Below are positions 1 through 10,850 of a stretch of 64,000 nucleotides of DNA, one piece after another; position 1 is the first letter of the stretch, and every line of letters begins with the position of its first letter. A program made the position numbers and the translations under genes. The DNA comes from Haematococcus lacustris. Taxonomy: Eukaryota; Chlorophyta; Chlorophyceae; Chlamydomonadales; Haematococcaceae. The DNA is taken from contig JASKMD010000225.1 of NCBI GenBank assembly GCA_030144725.1, forward strand, positions 1-64,000. Reading direction: 5' to 3'. The notes under the pieces were generated by a model, which was not told the DNA's origin, did not search any database, and worked only from the letters and a program-made list of their open reading frames with translations.

Positions 1-193
1 AGGTCACTGAGCCGCTGCAACTAGTTGACAAACCAGCCAGCTGGCGATGAAAAAGTAGGTGGGAGGCTATAACACTTGTTCAGGCTTGCGAAAGCAATGC
101 TACCTAAGCCACCCATCCACTCACCCACCCACTCCAGCATTCACTGGCCCAGCTCCAGGCACATGCCATGCTCTGACTATCCCATGCATGCCA

Positions 194-1849
194 TTACTTA
201 CTAAATCGACCGGTCGTGTAAACGCCTTGCATCTCCAGCCCCTTCATAGCCGCCTCCGCCACAGCCAGAGGGCACGTGGGGGCGCATGGTCGGTTCTGAC
301 CGCAACAAGAGCAAGGCCGCAGCATCGCCAGCGGGGCCAGAGGCGGTGCATGGCCTGGGCAGGGCGTAGGTGTCCAGGGGGTGGTCAAGAGGGGCTGGGG
401 CCCTGCTAGCTGCACTGGCATGGCCGTCTGAGCAGTGGAAGGGATGGGTGGGAGGGGGAGGGGTGGTGGGACACGCCCAGGGCAGCTGTCAGGGCTGGGA
501 GGCACGACGGCAGCAGGAGCCGGGACATGGCATGACGGCTGAGTGGCTGTTGCAGGCAGTGAGGGGGGCCACGTGAGCCGACGGCTGCTGTTGCTGCCCC
601 TGCTGTGTAGGACAGCATCGGGAGTCTGACCAGCTGCTGGTGCATGGTCTGCTTGTCCTGACCATGCTGTTGTACACACTAGGTGGCTGCGCTCCATTGT
701 TGTGCAAGGCATGCAGGCAGCGATGGCAACTGCTGCGGAAGCCGCCCCAATGCCTGCAGCAGCCGAAGTGATTGAGGGGAGGGAGGTCAAGAGGGGAGTC
801 ATGGCAGGGGTGCCCAACTCACAGCCAGGAGTGGGAGGAGCTTCTGAATCATTTCCTTCTGATGCAGTGGCAGCAGTGGCGGTGGAGGTGGCGGAGGCGG
901 TGGCAGCGGCAGCCGCAGCTTCCGGTGCTGCTGTCCCTGGCTCCATCTCAACACTATCATCACTCTGGCTCGCTTGCTGACATGACGTGGCCATGTGTTC
1001 CTGCGTAGCCTGCAGCTTGCATGGATCTTGCAGCACATGCAGGTATGCGGCCACCATGCTGCTGCCGTTTGATTCTCCCGCACCCACACCTGGCAGATGG
1101 TGCCCCCCCTCAACTGGAGACACTGGCACTGCACAGTCTGTCACCGCAGCAGCCTGACTGGCTGTGTGCTCCAGCATTGCTGGACTAGGCTTCTGGACCC
1201 ACAGCGCTGGGTGCAGGGCCGCACCAACCCCGCTGCTGCTGCTGCTGGGTGGTAGAGGTGAGGGGCACAGGGTTGGGGCAGCGGCTGCAGTCACCATGGC
1301 CGCAGCCACGGCTGCAACTGCTGCTGGCCCAGGCCCCCCGTGATCAGCCAGAGAGGCAAAGGTCACTGCTGCTGCCGCTGCGGCAGCGGCTGTTGATATT
1401 GTTGGTGACGCTGCACCTGCTGGCTTAGGCTGTGATGGCCTGGGATGTGCTATCCCTTGCTGCGCCACAGGAGCACACGGAACGGTCCCAAGTGAGGACC
1501 AACAGTCTGCTGCACCAACAGCTGAGGGCGCTGCTGTGTGCTGTTCCGAGGCGTACGCTCCAGCTGCTTGCGCAGACATGTGGGGAACCCCGGCGAAGAC
1601 GGGGCCCCCGCAGCCCAGCTTATCCTCATACTGCTCGGACCCGTCGTCAGGCGCTATTAGCGGCTGTTTGAGGTGTGCTGCGGTCGAAGGCATGCTGGCC
1701 GCAGCACAACCTCGCGGTGCATGGTCAGCTGGCACGCTGCAACCGAGCATCATGAGCAAGGCTACCGTGAACGTGCCCTGCGGACGGGGCTGGGCCTTGG
1801 CTTGGGCCGGACGGGGCCTGACACTACGCGGGCGAACTGGGCCCACAAG
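194..1849 (-). CDS. Unrecognised Ala/Ser/Pro-rich protein (long open exon)
   Basis: This is an open frame of about 550 codons on the minus strand ending in TAA at 194-196. No ATG lies at its upstream end: a TAG occurs just before it, and a possible splice acceptor (GCAG) sits at 1850-1853, so I take it as a terminal exon that begins near 1849 or at an internal ATG pair about 30 codons in. The protein is low-complexity, with Ala, Ser, Thr and Pro runs partly encoded by GCTGCT/GCAGCA repeats. The only distinctive part is the C-terminus, which has a Cys-rich stretch (PCSCCGQ, then CAPTC) about 35 residues before the stop. I know no family for it. The length of the frame in GC-rich repetitive DNA is weak evidence, so it could be fortuitous. 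Confidence 0.35.
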   Translation of the reverse strand, partial: LVGPVRPRSVRPRPAQAKAQPRPQGTFTVALLMMLGCSVPADHAPRGCAAASMPSTAAHLKQPLIAPDDGSEQYEDKLGCGGPVFAGVPHMSAQAAGAYASEQHTAAPSAVGAADCWSSLGTVPCAPVAQQGIAHPRPSQPKPAGAASPTISTAAAAAAAAVTFASLADHGGPGPAAVAAVAAAMVTAAAAPTLCPSPLPPSSSSSGVGAALHPALWVQKPSPAMLEHTASQAAAVTDCAVPVSPVEGGHHLPGVGAGESNGSSMVAAYLHVLQDPCKLQATQEHMATSCQQASQSDDSVEMEPGTAAPEAAAAAATASATSTATAATASEGNDSEAPPTPGCELGTPAMTPLLTSLPSITSAAAGIGAASAAVAIAACMPCTTMERSHLVCTTAWSGQADHAPAAGQTPDAVLHSRGSNSSRRLTWPPSLPATATQPSCHVPAPAAVVPPSPDSCPGRVPPPLPLPPIPSTAQTAMPVQLAGPQPLLTTPWTPTPCPGHAPPLAPLAMLRPCSCCGQNRPCAPTCPLAVAEAAMKGLEMQGVYTTGRFSK

Positions 1850-1869
1850 CTGCGGTGGCTTCTAAGTGG

Positions 1870-3650
1870 CTGCCGCGCGAGCCTACGGTAGTTACTTCCA
1901 GATGGTCAGAGAGCAAGATAAGGCCAGACAGGACCCGGAGACCTCGGCAGCCGGCTATGCTACAAGCTTACCTTGATGAAGCCTGGGCAACAGCTTTGCC
2001 GAAGCTGCGGAGCACCGGGGCATACTTATTACTAAGTAAGGCAGGTATCGCATAACTCCGATCTGTAGTTTCCTGAAGCATGCCGTGTGCAGAGCAAAGC
2101 AACACAACCGCCGGTGACCGACAAGTGTGATGCGTGACCTGCGTAACACACTGCGGGCTGCCGCACCAGGGCTGCCGCCATTGGGGCTATCCCTGTCAGA
2201 GCCGCTGTCAGAGTCTGACTGCAGATTCTGGATGGCTTGAGCTGGCTAGCATGACATCTTGCGTCTGACACCCACTCCTAGCCTGGCTTGCCCAATTTTG
2301 GCAGGGGTGTGAGGCTCGTGAGGGGTGGCGACTGAGGCTGAATAAGATGTCATGCTAGCCAGCTCAAGCCACATCTTGCGTCACGTGTAAGATCAGCCAG
2401 GTCACCTGATGTTGTTGCTTGTTTCCCCCAGCAAACCCTTGACGCAGGGTTGGGTTACCTTGCTGAACGCCATACATTGAAGGCAAGTAGCGTGTAGAGC
2501 AGCGATCATTATGCCTTTCACGCTTTCTAGTTTGGTTGCTGGCTGCACATGTGGTTGGTTCGCCAGCTACTCCCCGGTGTGCAGGAGGCTCGATAGCATA
2601 GTTGTTCTACGTGTCAACCACCAGACAAGCTGGTGAAGAGGAGAAGTGCCCTGCCTTTGTGGAGATCGGTGGTATGTGGGTGCCCACTACAACAAAGGGG
2701 CTGCTGACTGAACCGCATGGCTGCGTCATGAGTTATAACATGGCCAAAGTTTCCATCATTACGTGTGCGTACGGTGTGTGGATTGTGGCATGCTCCTTAC
2801 ACCAAGATAGCTCTTTGAAACTCTTTGGCACACCCATCACTAGTTTCATTGCTCATAACCATATGCTTGACACTCCACTCACCACCAACTCTAAAGATTT
2901 GCAGTACTACCCTGCAGTAAACTCGGATTTCAACTTCAACATAGACTTGCCACTAGCAATTACTCACTGCCAACCGCATAAACATCCGCAAATGTGGAGT
3001 ATTCACGCACATGGCTCGACAACACACGGGCATGTTCTTCTCGTCCCTTCGTCTTGAGGCGAAGTACCTACTCTTCAGCCGCTCTTCTTTTGGTGCATGA
3101 CGTCTTGCCAAGTGTACACGCTCAACAGCTTGCCACTGCTGGGATCCATCAGCAGAGCCTGTGTGGCACATGCACACAACCCGACCTCAGTCCATGGCCA
3201 TTCCAAGCACGTAATGGCGGGCAGCTACCATACTCTGCACCGTGGCATAGTATGTGTGTGGTTCACGGAGCAACCCACATCAACAGTTGCATCCCACACT
3301 GTCATTGCATGCAACATGTATAAGCATCCCTGAAATGGCATAGCCCATGGTAGCAACCTGACAATAAACACCACAGACCAACACAGTTATCGGTACATTG
3401 ACCTAGGGCGCCAGCCATCATCCACCGCTCATCTCACCTCAATCCCATCCATCTCCCATGATGCATCACTCTTCTTACTCTTCCTGCAATAATCACAAAT
3501 GCAAATCACATGATGATGCACAAGCTGCAGTATGGGTTGCCACCACCACCTCCACTTTTGAGCAGAGGAACGCACAAGGGTTGTGCACGTGTAGGACTAA
3601 GGCATGCGTAGCATGGAGGCGTGTGTAGCATGCGCACACTGTTCCTTGCA
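1870..3650. other. Intergenic stretch, no recognised gene
   Basis: I recognise no gene here. The sequence is less GC-rich than the rest. A plus-strand frame stays open from about 2602 to 3057 (first in-frame ATG near 2674) but resembles no family I know and has no splice context. The right part holds one copy of a dispersed repeat (3155-3260). Confidence 0.4.
3155..3260 (+). repeat. Dispersed repeat family R4, copy 1
   Basis: This stretch (ACCTCAGTCCATGGCCATTC and the following CCATACTCTGCACCGTGGCA) recurs in diverged form at about 7655-7755. A shorter upstream piece of the second copy (GGCTTGTATCCA...CCTCCT) also resembles 13850-13900. There is no coding potential, so it is probably a relic of a mobile element. 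Confidence 0.5.
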
Positions 3651-3665
3651 CCCATAGCCTTGCAC

Positions 3666-6600
3666 TCACAAGTGAGAAGACCAATGGGTGAAGCCAATTG
3701 CATACTCGGAGCTGACCGCCCAATCCACCAAGTCCTGCTTCACTTCATACGATTCCTTAGTGCTCTGGATGGCATCCAACACCTCTGCCTGGCCACAAGC
3801 CACGTCACCTACATCCACACCCACGCCAACACATGTGGTTGAGCATTCCACATGGCAAAGATGAAGCTCCAGCATCCCATTCAAATCCCCTGCAGCGTAG
3901 CTGTCAGTGTGACTCCTGCCCCTCACCGTGCTCATGAGGGGCATTGGGGTCGTAGTGATGCATCGGTGGCTTCTGACCATAGGCATCAAACCAATGCACA
4001 CTGCAAGCATTAGGACAAAAACTCAGAGATCATCCACCAGAGCAGGCATGTCAATGCATAGGCATCGGGCACAAGTTATGTGCATTCTTTTCAAACATGT
4101 CAGATGAACTCTTTTGCAAAAAATCCAAATAGTCCCACCTGTCAGATTCCAGGATACCATTCTTGGACAAGACTGTAGCAGCATCTGTACTGCTGTCCCA
4201 GGCCATGGTCCACTCCTTCATCACCTGCATGCAGCATTGATGGCTGATGAAACTGCAGGCATCACCAACTTACAGTGTATCCAGCCCATGAACCCAAGCA
4301 AGGGAATAGAACAAGGTTCCCGCATGGTGATCAGCTTCTTTTCTTGGTGATGGCATTACGCCACCCAAAAACAGAGTTTAGAGCCCTGTGTGAGATGCTC
4401 CCACTGTCATCTTCAGTAAAAGGCGGAGGATGAGTGAGACTGTGAGCACCTCAGGCACAGATGTTCAAGTAACCAGCAAGGGATCGCCCCACAGTACAGA
4501 GTTTTCGGTAGCAAATGACCGATGGTGGGTTCAGCAACATTGCTGCCTGACAAGCTGTGTAAAGCAGGCACTGGACCCCACCCAAGTTTTAGAGCAACCA
4601 TGCCCGACCTGGTGCGCTAAGACCAGCGGCTGTTAGCAGGGGCCGTGCCACCTACACTCATCTCACTCTGGACACCAATAAGCTTGCCAATATGAAGAGG
4701 TAGCGGTTGTGCTACGACCCCAAACTAATGTGGTTTTGTGAAGAAGTATATCCACGACCTGCTGCTGGTCTAGCTCTTGCCCACCACCCTGGCTGATGTG
4801 CTTCACAAGCTGCTGCAGCTGCCGTCTTCCACCCCACCCCAAACTGAGCAACACCCAAACCCATCCCCCCACTGCTTGGGCTTACCTTTGCAGCCTTCAC
4901 AGTGGGGTCAGCCTCTGCCTGTTCAGCAGGTGGTCGGCTGTAGCTTGCTCCCTTTTCCAACCCCTCCTTCTCACTGCTGCCAGCCTCACCCGCCCAAGGC
5001 TTCATGAAGGAGTGGGGGAAGGGTTTCACAGGCGCCTGGCACTCCAGCCCCTCGCCCTCCTTGTGCTTGGAACCACGCTCGTACAACACCTGCACCAGCA
5101 CAGGCATGCCACCCCCGCCTTGAGGATTATGACCTGAACTTACCCAGCTCGGCTATGGCCACAGGGAAGCCTGCTGCAGCTTGTGTGTTTGCGGAGTGCG
5201 GCAGTGACACGAGCTGTAAACTGGACAGGCTGCGCAGGTCTGGCAAGCCTGTACAAGCATGCAACAATCCCAATGGCTTTTCGTTTGAGGCCAACCAGCC
5301 TCATAGTTCAGCCTGTTGTGCTAGAGAGCGGGTGGACCAAGGGGCCTGCAAACAAGCCCCAGACCAAGCTACTGCAAAGAAAAACAAGAAAAACAAGTCA
5401 CTGCATAGAAAATGCAAAAACAAACAAAACCCAAGCCACTACACAGACTGCAGTTGTACGTGCATACACCACCAATTTGCACCATTGCATGCGGTTGTGG
5501 CCCCGTCCACCACCACCCAGTTTCACCACAAGCTGCTCAGGCTAATAAGGCTGCTTCCCTTGGCCCTTGACCCCACCTGAGCTCCCTTATCCAGCTCCTC
5601 ATGAGTGGCGCTGCCTGGGGCAGTGGCTGGAGTGATGGTGCCAGAGGAGGAAGGGGTGGCCCCCTTCAAGGCTGTGGGCAGCAGGCCACGCTCCAACACA
5701 CTGGTCACCTCCCGACTGGAGTCGTCCAACATTACATCCATCTGCAAGCATGGAGCACAGCTATGAGCCAGAGGTTGAAGATAAATGACAAGGATGTCAC
5801 ACTGAAACACTCCTACGCTCTACTCTCATACAATCTACGCTGTCATTCATCTAGACGCATGCAACACAGCCAGAGGGGGAGATGGCAGTAAACTAGGGTG
5901 TTGCAACCCAGAACAAGGAGATGAAGAGATTGCTGCACAACTCATGGACAGGGCTGAGAGGATGGGGGGTCAAAAGCTTGGCGTATTATAGGCATTGCAC
6001 TGAGGTTCTTGAATAACCCATAGAAGGTAGCTTTCTCAGGGGCCGCACCTTGAAATGTATTCATGCCTTACCTTCAGCACCACATGCGCATGCTGCTGCT
6101 CCTGGCTACCGTCCTTGGCCAAAGGCAGGTGTAGCAGCGCAAAAGCGATGTCTCTGGTCTCGTTCACAGCCACAGCCAAGACGGCGTCGTCTGGGTTGGA
6201 GGCATCTGAGCTCAAGCTCTTGAAGTAGGTGTCAAAGTCGGTGCCTAACTTGGCAGCAACTGCATCAGGGCCCTGTAGGGTGTGGCAGCGTCAGCAGCAG
6301 CAGCAGCAGGCATGCTGTTACAAATGGCAAAGCAGGACGGCAAGCAGCGGTAGCAGCAGCACCCAACATAGCACAGCATCCTGCAGTCTGGCTCGAGCCC
6401 GCCCGCCCGCTACCCGCCCACCCACCCACCTGCTGCTGCCTGCTGGCCCATGTCGCCATGTCGCCCTCACCTTGGCGGATGTGCACCCCAGGGGATGGGC
6501 CGAGTGCAGCACCACGGAGTGGTCACACAGCTGCTTCAGGTTGGCCAGGGGGGTACCCGAGGGGCCCTGCAGTACTCACACCAAGCAGCAAGCACATGGA

Positions 6601-7486
6601 GCTTGGGCGTCAGGGTGCTGGGGGGCGGGGGGCCGGGGCAAGGTATGCTGATACTCCAATAGTGGATGTCAATGACTTTTGCACAAGGACAGGTGTGAGA
6701 ATGCAAGAACAGCTCCAGAACAACACAGGGGCCAGTCACAAAAGAACACCAGTGACAGTGATTTCTTTTGCCACCATTCCCAGCACACAACCACCATCTC
6801 AACAATCCTGCAACCGGTGTGGCAGCAGTGGCATACCCGGCGATGGAAGCAACTGCAACAGCAGCGGTATCACTGCTCATGCGGCATTGGCGGGCATGAG
6901 GCTGCTAGCAGCGCCACACCTTCAAGCTGCAGGTAGCCCAGGCAGTGGCGAACTCACGAGCTACTCCCACCAGCTGCTTGGTGCGCTGGGAATCCCTGGG
7001 GTGTGGGCGGAGAGGCAAGGAAGCAGCAGCACCAGCAGCATCAGCGGCGGCAGGCCAGCAGAAAGGGGTCACTTGCTGACAGCAGCGGCACTAGGGAGAG
7101 CATGACTGGCGACTACTACAATTGAAAAGGACAGGAGGGATGCAAGGCAAGATACAGATCATCAGTTCCCGGTCCCATGGGTGCATGGGCAGGCTAGTGC
7201 CGGCCGAGTGGTGGGAAGGTCGAGTGCTTGGCCGGGCTAAGCTGTATGCCCGGCTGCCCGGCGTAAAGCGTCAGCAGCCTCGCATATTCGCAGATGCGTG
7301 CTCACGGCGTCGCGCGCCTGGGGGGTCACCATGATGTCGGGCTGCCCCGCACCTGAATGCGCGCACGGCGACGGACAGGGATCGACCGGCGCTTGGCCTG
7401 ACGCTGACGGCCACGCATCGCAAGCAAGCAGGGGATGATTTGGTGGCAGCACGAGTCGATGCCAGCTGAGATCGGCCAATTGCCAT
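3666..7486 (-). CDS. Probable organelle-targeted NTF2/SnoaL-like domain protein (multi-exon)
   Basis: Hand-built exons, all phase-consistent: 7353-7486, 6920-6995, 6471-6566, 6072-6272, 5577-5741, 4886-5089, and a tentative last exon 3666-3788 that ends in TGA (332 residues in total). Exon 1 starts at ATG 7484-7486 and is rich in Ala, Arg and Ser with almost no acidic residues, typical of a chloroplast or mitochondrial transit peptide. The next three exons read like an NTF2/SnoaL-like fold: a helix containing LVGVAREFATAW, then LCDHSVVLHSAHPLGCTSAK and GPDAVAAKLGTDFDTYFKSL. Proteins of this fold bind small ligands or form scaffolds, so no reaction can be assigned. The later exons are Lys/Glu-rich and unrecognised. 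The last intron (3789-4885) is long and contains the antisense UPF2 fragment, which makes exon 7 doubtful. The domain call is inference from pattern; the exon chain itself is well supported as far as 4886. Confidence 0.5.
4342..4455 (+). repeat. Dispersed repeat family R2, copy 1
   Basis: About 115 bp, beginning GGTGATGGCATTACGCCACC and ending near GAGTGAGACTGTGAGC. It is nearly identical to 31846-31960 (same strand) and to 40737-40846 (opposite strand). It is short, non-coding and in three places, as expected of a small non-autonomous element. Confidence 0.7.
4342..4835 (+). pseudogene. Broken partial copy of UPF2 intron plus exon
   Basis: The stretch matches 31846-32220 of the UPF2 gene in the same order: the R2 repeat, the intron text containing CGATGGTGGGTTCAGCA, the GAGGTGGCGGTTGTG-like segment, and then the exon that encodes EYIRHLLLVQLSPTTLADVL in UPF2. 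Here the exon reads KYIHDLLLV, a TAG stop, then LLPTTLADVLHKLLQLP (4744-4824). The splice acceptor in front of it is lost. Similarity ends shortly after, so this is a small segmental copy. It lies antisense in the last intron proposed for the NTF2-like gene. Confidence 0.8.
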
Positions 7487-7654
7487 TGCTGCGCGGCTTT
7501 GTCGTACTAGGTGTTGACAATGAGGCCTGATAACACGTATCTGCTGGAGTAGTGCGGATGCTATGACGCAGGCGCGGGTGTCACACGCATGCATGTTTTT
7601 CTTGTACCTTTGGGGGTTGGCTTGTATCCACCCAAGCCCTGCCTCCTTAGTGTA

Positions 7655-7755
7655 ACAACTACTACTACACAGCCCAACCTCAGTCCATGTCCATTCCGAG
7701 CATGGCATGCAGCTGCCATACTCTGTACCGTGGCACTATGTGTGACTGGTTCGCC
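7655..7755 (+). repeat. Dispersed repeat family R4, copy 2
   Basis: Diverged second copy of the 3155-3260 repeat (CCTCAGTCCATGTCCATTCC, then CATACTCTGTACCGTGGCA). It overlaps nothing recognisable. Confidence 0.5.
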
Positions 7756-7789
7756 ATGGGGCCGCGATGGGGCCGCGTCGCCATGCTGC

Positions 7790-9249
7790 GCACCGGGTAC
7801 AGCCACCTACAAGGCAACATATGCCAATGCTCACTTGTAAGGTTGCCAAACCACGTGTTAAGTCAAGCCATGTCTAGTCTAAACGGTGAAGGGCACAGTT
7901 TAAGCTGGTGTGTGAGGCTGTTATACAGCTATGTAATGACTCCACTCCTTCAATGCAAATGCACCTGAGGTCTCTCACCTGAAGGACTCAGCCTGACCTG
8001 CCACCACGTTGGTGCGCCTGGCTTGGCTGTAGCTAAGCCTCGTGCTCGCGGTTAACTTCACCGTCCGAGGCGACTCGCTGCATCCCGCAACAAGCTCTAA
8101 AGCGGCATATCAATGCTGTCTACGTATTCTATGTTACATGCCTGCGTTCTTTTAACCATTTTAAGGATACAACCACCAACTGCCAAGTAGCTAAGCTCGT
8201 TCCGCAGCAGGAAGGACAGCAAATCAGCCGATGCCAGGCACGCAAGTGGCTCCCATGTGTCATACAGTCTCGTTTGTACGAGCCGTCCCACACGTCGCTC
8301 GCCTCTGCCTATTTGGGTTGTATACTGCTGAGGAGTGATCCTGCCTAGTCCCCAACCGGTGAGATGGCTTTTGAGAAACCTTACCACATGTGAGCAGAAG
8401 AGACTCTACAGACCCCCTCATGGTTACAACCCCTACTTCGTCACACTTGTCGTCACACTTGTCAACTACTCTATGCATACCTTGGGTGGCAATTAGTCAC
8501 TGTCACCAGCCGCAGTCAGGTGCGACCTCCAACACAATGCTGCAAGGTATACAAAACTACACTATTTGCACTTTCACACATCTGCCATGGGCGCCCATGG
8601 CCCATTCCAAGCTACAGTGACCACGCACATCTATCGTGCACACTGCTGTGGCCTGCCTGATTGCTCAAATCGTCCCCAATCGGTGAGATGGCGTTTGAGA
8701 AACCTTACCACATGTGAGGAGAGACTCTACAGACTCAAAGCCTCACCATCTGGAGGTATGGGTTACATCTGGAGGTATGGATTCATCATCAGGCCTGGCT
8801 CACACCGCAGAAGTGCACCTAGAGAGCTATGCCTACGCACTGTGCACCCTTAGCACACTGGCTGGGCTGCAGTCTCAGAACCTGTTTAGGCAACTACCCA
8901 CTGCTGCTGTCTGAAGGCTGTGCTGAGGAGTTCAGCCAGGTGTCTTCAGAGGAGGGTAAACGGGAGGTATGGGGTGTTGTGTCACCCTTAGCTTGGAGCA
9001 CCAATGGTCAGCCACACGGAGAGCAATGCACTGGACCTGCGCCAGGCATGGCTGTCAGACTGGCCCCTGTTCATGGCCCCTGGCCCCTCCCAGAGGAATG
9101 CCAGGGGCCAGCTGGTAGCTGGAAGATGGGAGACCCTTGTTACAGCTGGCCAGCGAAGCACCGCGTTCCACAGCTGTAGCTAGTAGCCGTGGCGGTTGAG
9201 GTGAGCCTCAAGCAGTAAATTGCTGGGAGATTGACACTGTTAGTGACGC
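7790..9249. repeat. Intergenic region with a local 70-bp duplication
   Basis: I see no gene. A segment at about 8344-8412 (CCGGTGAGATGGCTTTTGAG, then AAACCTTACCACATGTGAG) is repeated at about 8669-8735 with a few changes, about 325 bp apart in the same orientation. Open frames here are short and unlike any family. Confidence 0.5.
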
Positions 9250-10250
9250 TGGTGTCATTGCCCCACACTGCTGCTGCTGCCCAAGCCTGGGGTGCAGTGC
9301 ATCAAGTAAGTTACTAGTCATCATGGAGCGTCACTGGGACTGTCAGCTGTAGGAACCGCTGTCCCAGCCCATCAGACAGGCTACATGTCAGGCGATGCTG
9401 ACCTGTGCGCCAGCTTGCATAAGTCTATGTTCAGCCCTGCTGCTGGGCAGCTACTGCTGACGGGCTACTCATGCTGCCAGGCACTGGCGTAGAGCACTGC
9501 CAGTCCACTGTACAAACCAAGAGCGAGGGACTGCCGGTCGCTACCACGGCTGCAAGACTATGTCTGGCTTTGCATCGTCTGAGTGTCTGCAGTATCTCAT
9601 GGCTAGGCGAGGAATGGCAGGTGTCAGCAAATGACACAGGCACACGACTGTTTCTGTACCTCTTCCTTGGGCGATGGTGCTCCTGCATGCACACAAAGCA
9701 CTGCATTTGCTGGCACAGTGGCCACACCAACTAACCCTTGTGGCATGCACCATGTACACACCTCCTGCCTTCGCTGGGTTAGGGACAGGCCTCACAATCA
9801 TGTGAAAGAACACTACAGAGTCCAGGCCGATGTCGCCCATGTCTTTACGGTACTCTGCGCAGCGTGCTTGAAAGAGGCTTGGGTCGGACAGGCAGCGGCA
9901 CAATGCACATGGTACGCCCGCCTCACCTTTCAGCGTCTTGCCTGCATCCACGTACTTGCCCCCAAGTATAAGGCGGATGTCGTTCGGCGAGGAAGGTGCT
10001 TCTTTTGACAAGGGGCCATCTGCAGGCAGGGTGCGCTGCTCACTTCTATCCCACAGCAGCCCGCAAAGGATAGCCCCGCGTACCCTTCGGCCACTCCGCC
10101 CACAGCTTCTCCTTGGCTTGTTGGACAGTCTGACTATCGCTGAAAGAGAGAGGCCCAACATCGCCATTCGTGGTACGGAACTTTATATGCAGGGTGCTCC
10201 CCTCCGCCATCCGGCGTGGCCAGTACTACGCACAACTCATCATGAAGGAA
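9250..10250. repeat. 1-kb direct segmental duplication, copy A
   Basis: This segment is repeated at 16474-17479 with a constant offset of 7224 bp. The left ends both start at GCTGGTGTC; the right ends break just after the CGCACAACTCATCA motif. The MUB gene inside is nearly unchanged. The left 170 bp, beyond the coding end, have more substitutions. Confidence 0.93.
9624..10210 (-). CDS. MUB: Membrane-anchored ubiquitin-fold protein (MUB / UBL3 type), copy A
   Basis: Four minus-strand exons with matching phases: 10084-10210 (ATG at 10208-10210), 9927-10019, 9762-9854 and 9624-9682, giving 123 residues, the usual length of the family. MUB/UBL3 proteins are ubiquitin folds that are prenylated and held on the plasma membrane, where in plants they dock E2 ubiquitin-conjugating enzymes. 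The start reads MAEGSTLHIKFRTTNGDVGP. The middle has NDIRLILGGKYVDAGKTLK, the family's 'I..GK.L.n.KT' strand. Then come GDIGLDSVVFFHMIVRP, matching the 'TMHVVVrP' strand, and finally QSCACVIC before the stop. CVIC is a CAAX prenylation box and the preceding Cys is a likely acylation site. Long minus-strand frames over the region are read-throughs in other frames. The copy at 16848-17434 encodes the same protein. Confidence 0.9.
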
Positions 10251-10686
10251 GACTCAATATTGACAGGAGGCAATGGCAAAAGGACTCGCGTACAGGGGTC
10301 ATGGCCAAAAGACCTTACGTGCAAGACAGTGCTGCCCTGACTAACCCTACGTGACCATAACGATGATGCTTGCATGCACATGGTGAAGTATGGCGCAGCT
10401 GCACAGAAGCAGATGTTGGCAAGTACGCAAAGGTAGACACCAAACGACCCTGTGCCGAGGTCTGCTCTCCAACCTGCAGCGAATTGGTGGTTGGGGCTGG
10501 ATGGGCACAAGTGTGGACGACGAACAACAATGCTGGCTAGCGGAGTGTTCCACAGCGCCACTAGACACTTACGTAAAGACATCTATACGATCAAACACCC
10601 TGCAGGTTTTAGCGCTTGTTGGTGCTGCCTTGCGCTTGCATCCCTTGTCTTTCGAGATGACTGATGTTGGCGGACAACTATCAGCT

Positions 10687-10772
10687 GGGTTAACTATCAC
10701 TGGGTTAACTATCAATGGTTTAACTATCAATGGGCTCATATCACTATCACTGGGTTGACTATCAACTATCAA
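10687..10772 (+). repeat. Minisatellite of GGGTTAACTATCA units
   Basis: About five imperfect tandem copies of a 12-15 bp unit (variants of TGGGTTAACTATCAC) directly upstream of the CGGGG array. Confidence 0.7.
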
Positions 10773-10850
10773 CCCACCCTAGAAAGTGCATCAACCTTTG
10801 CTGCTGCCCACCCTAAGTCGAGCCAGGCCAGCCACGGCCTTGGTGTTGGG

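Noticed and set aside
59..409. 116-codon plus-strand frame at the left edge
   Set aside because: Antisense to the long minus-strand frame, without family resemblance or splice context.
9541..10167. 208-codon minus-strand frame, repeated at 16765-17391
   Set aside because: It runs through MUB introns in a frame that does not encode MUB. The spliced exons give a full family match with a CAAX box.
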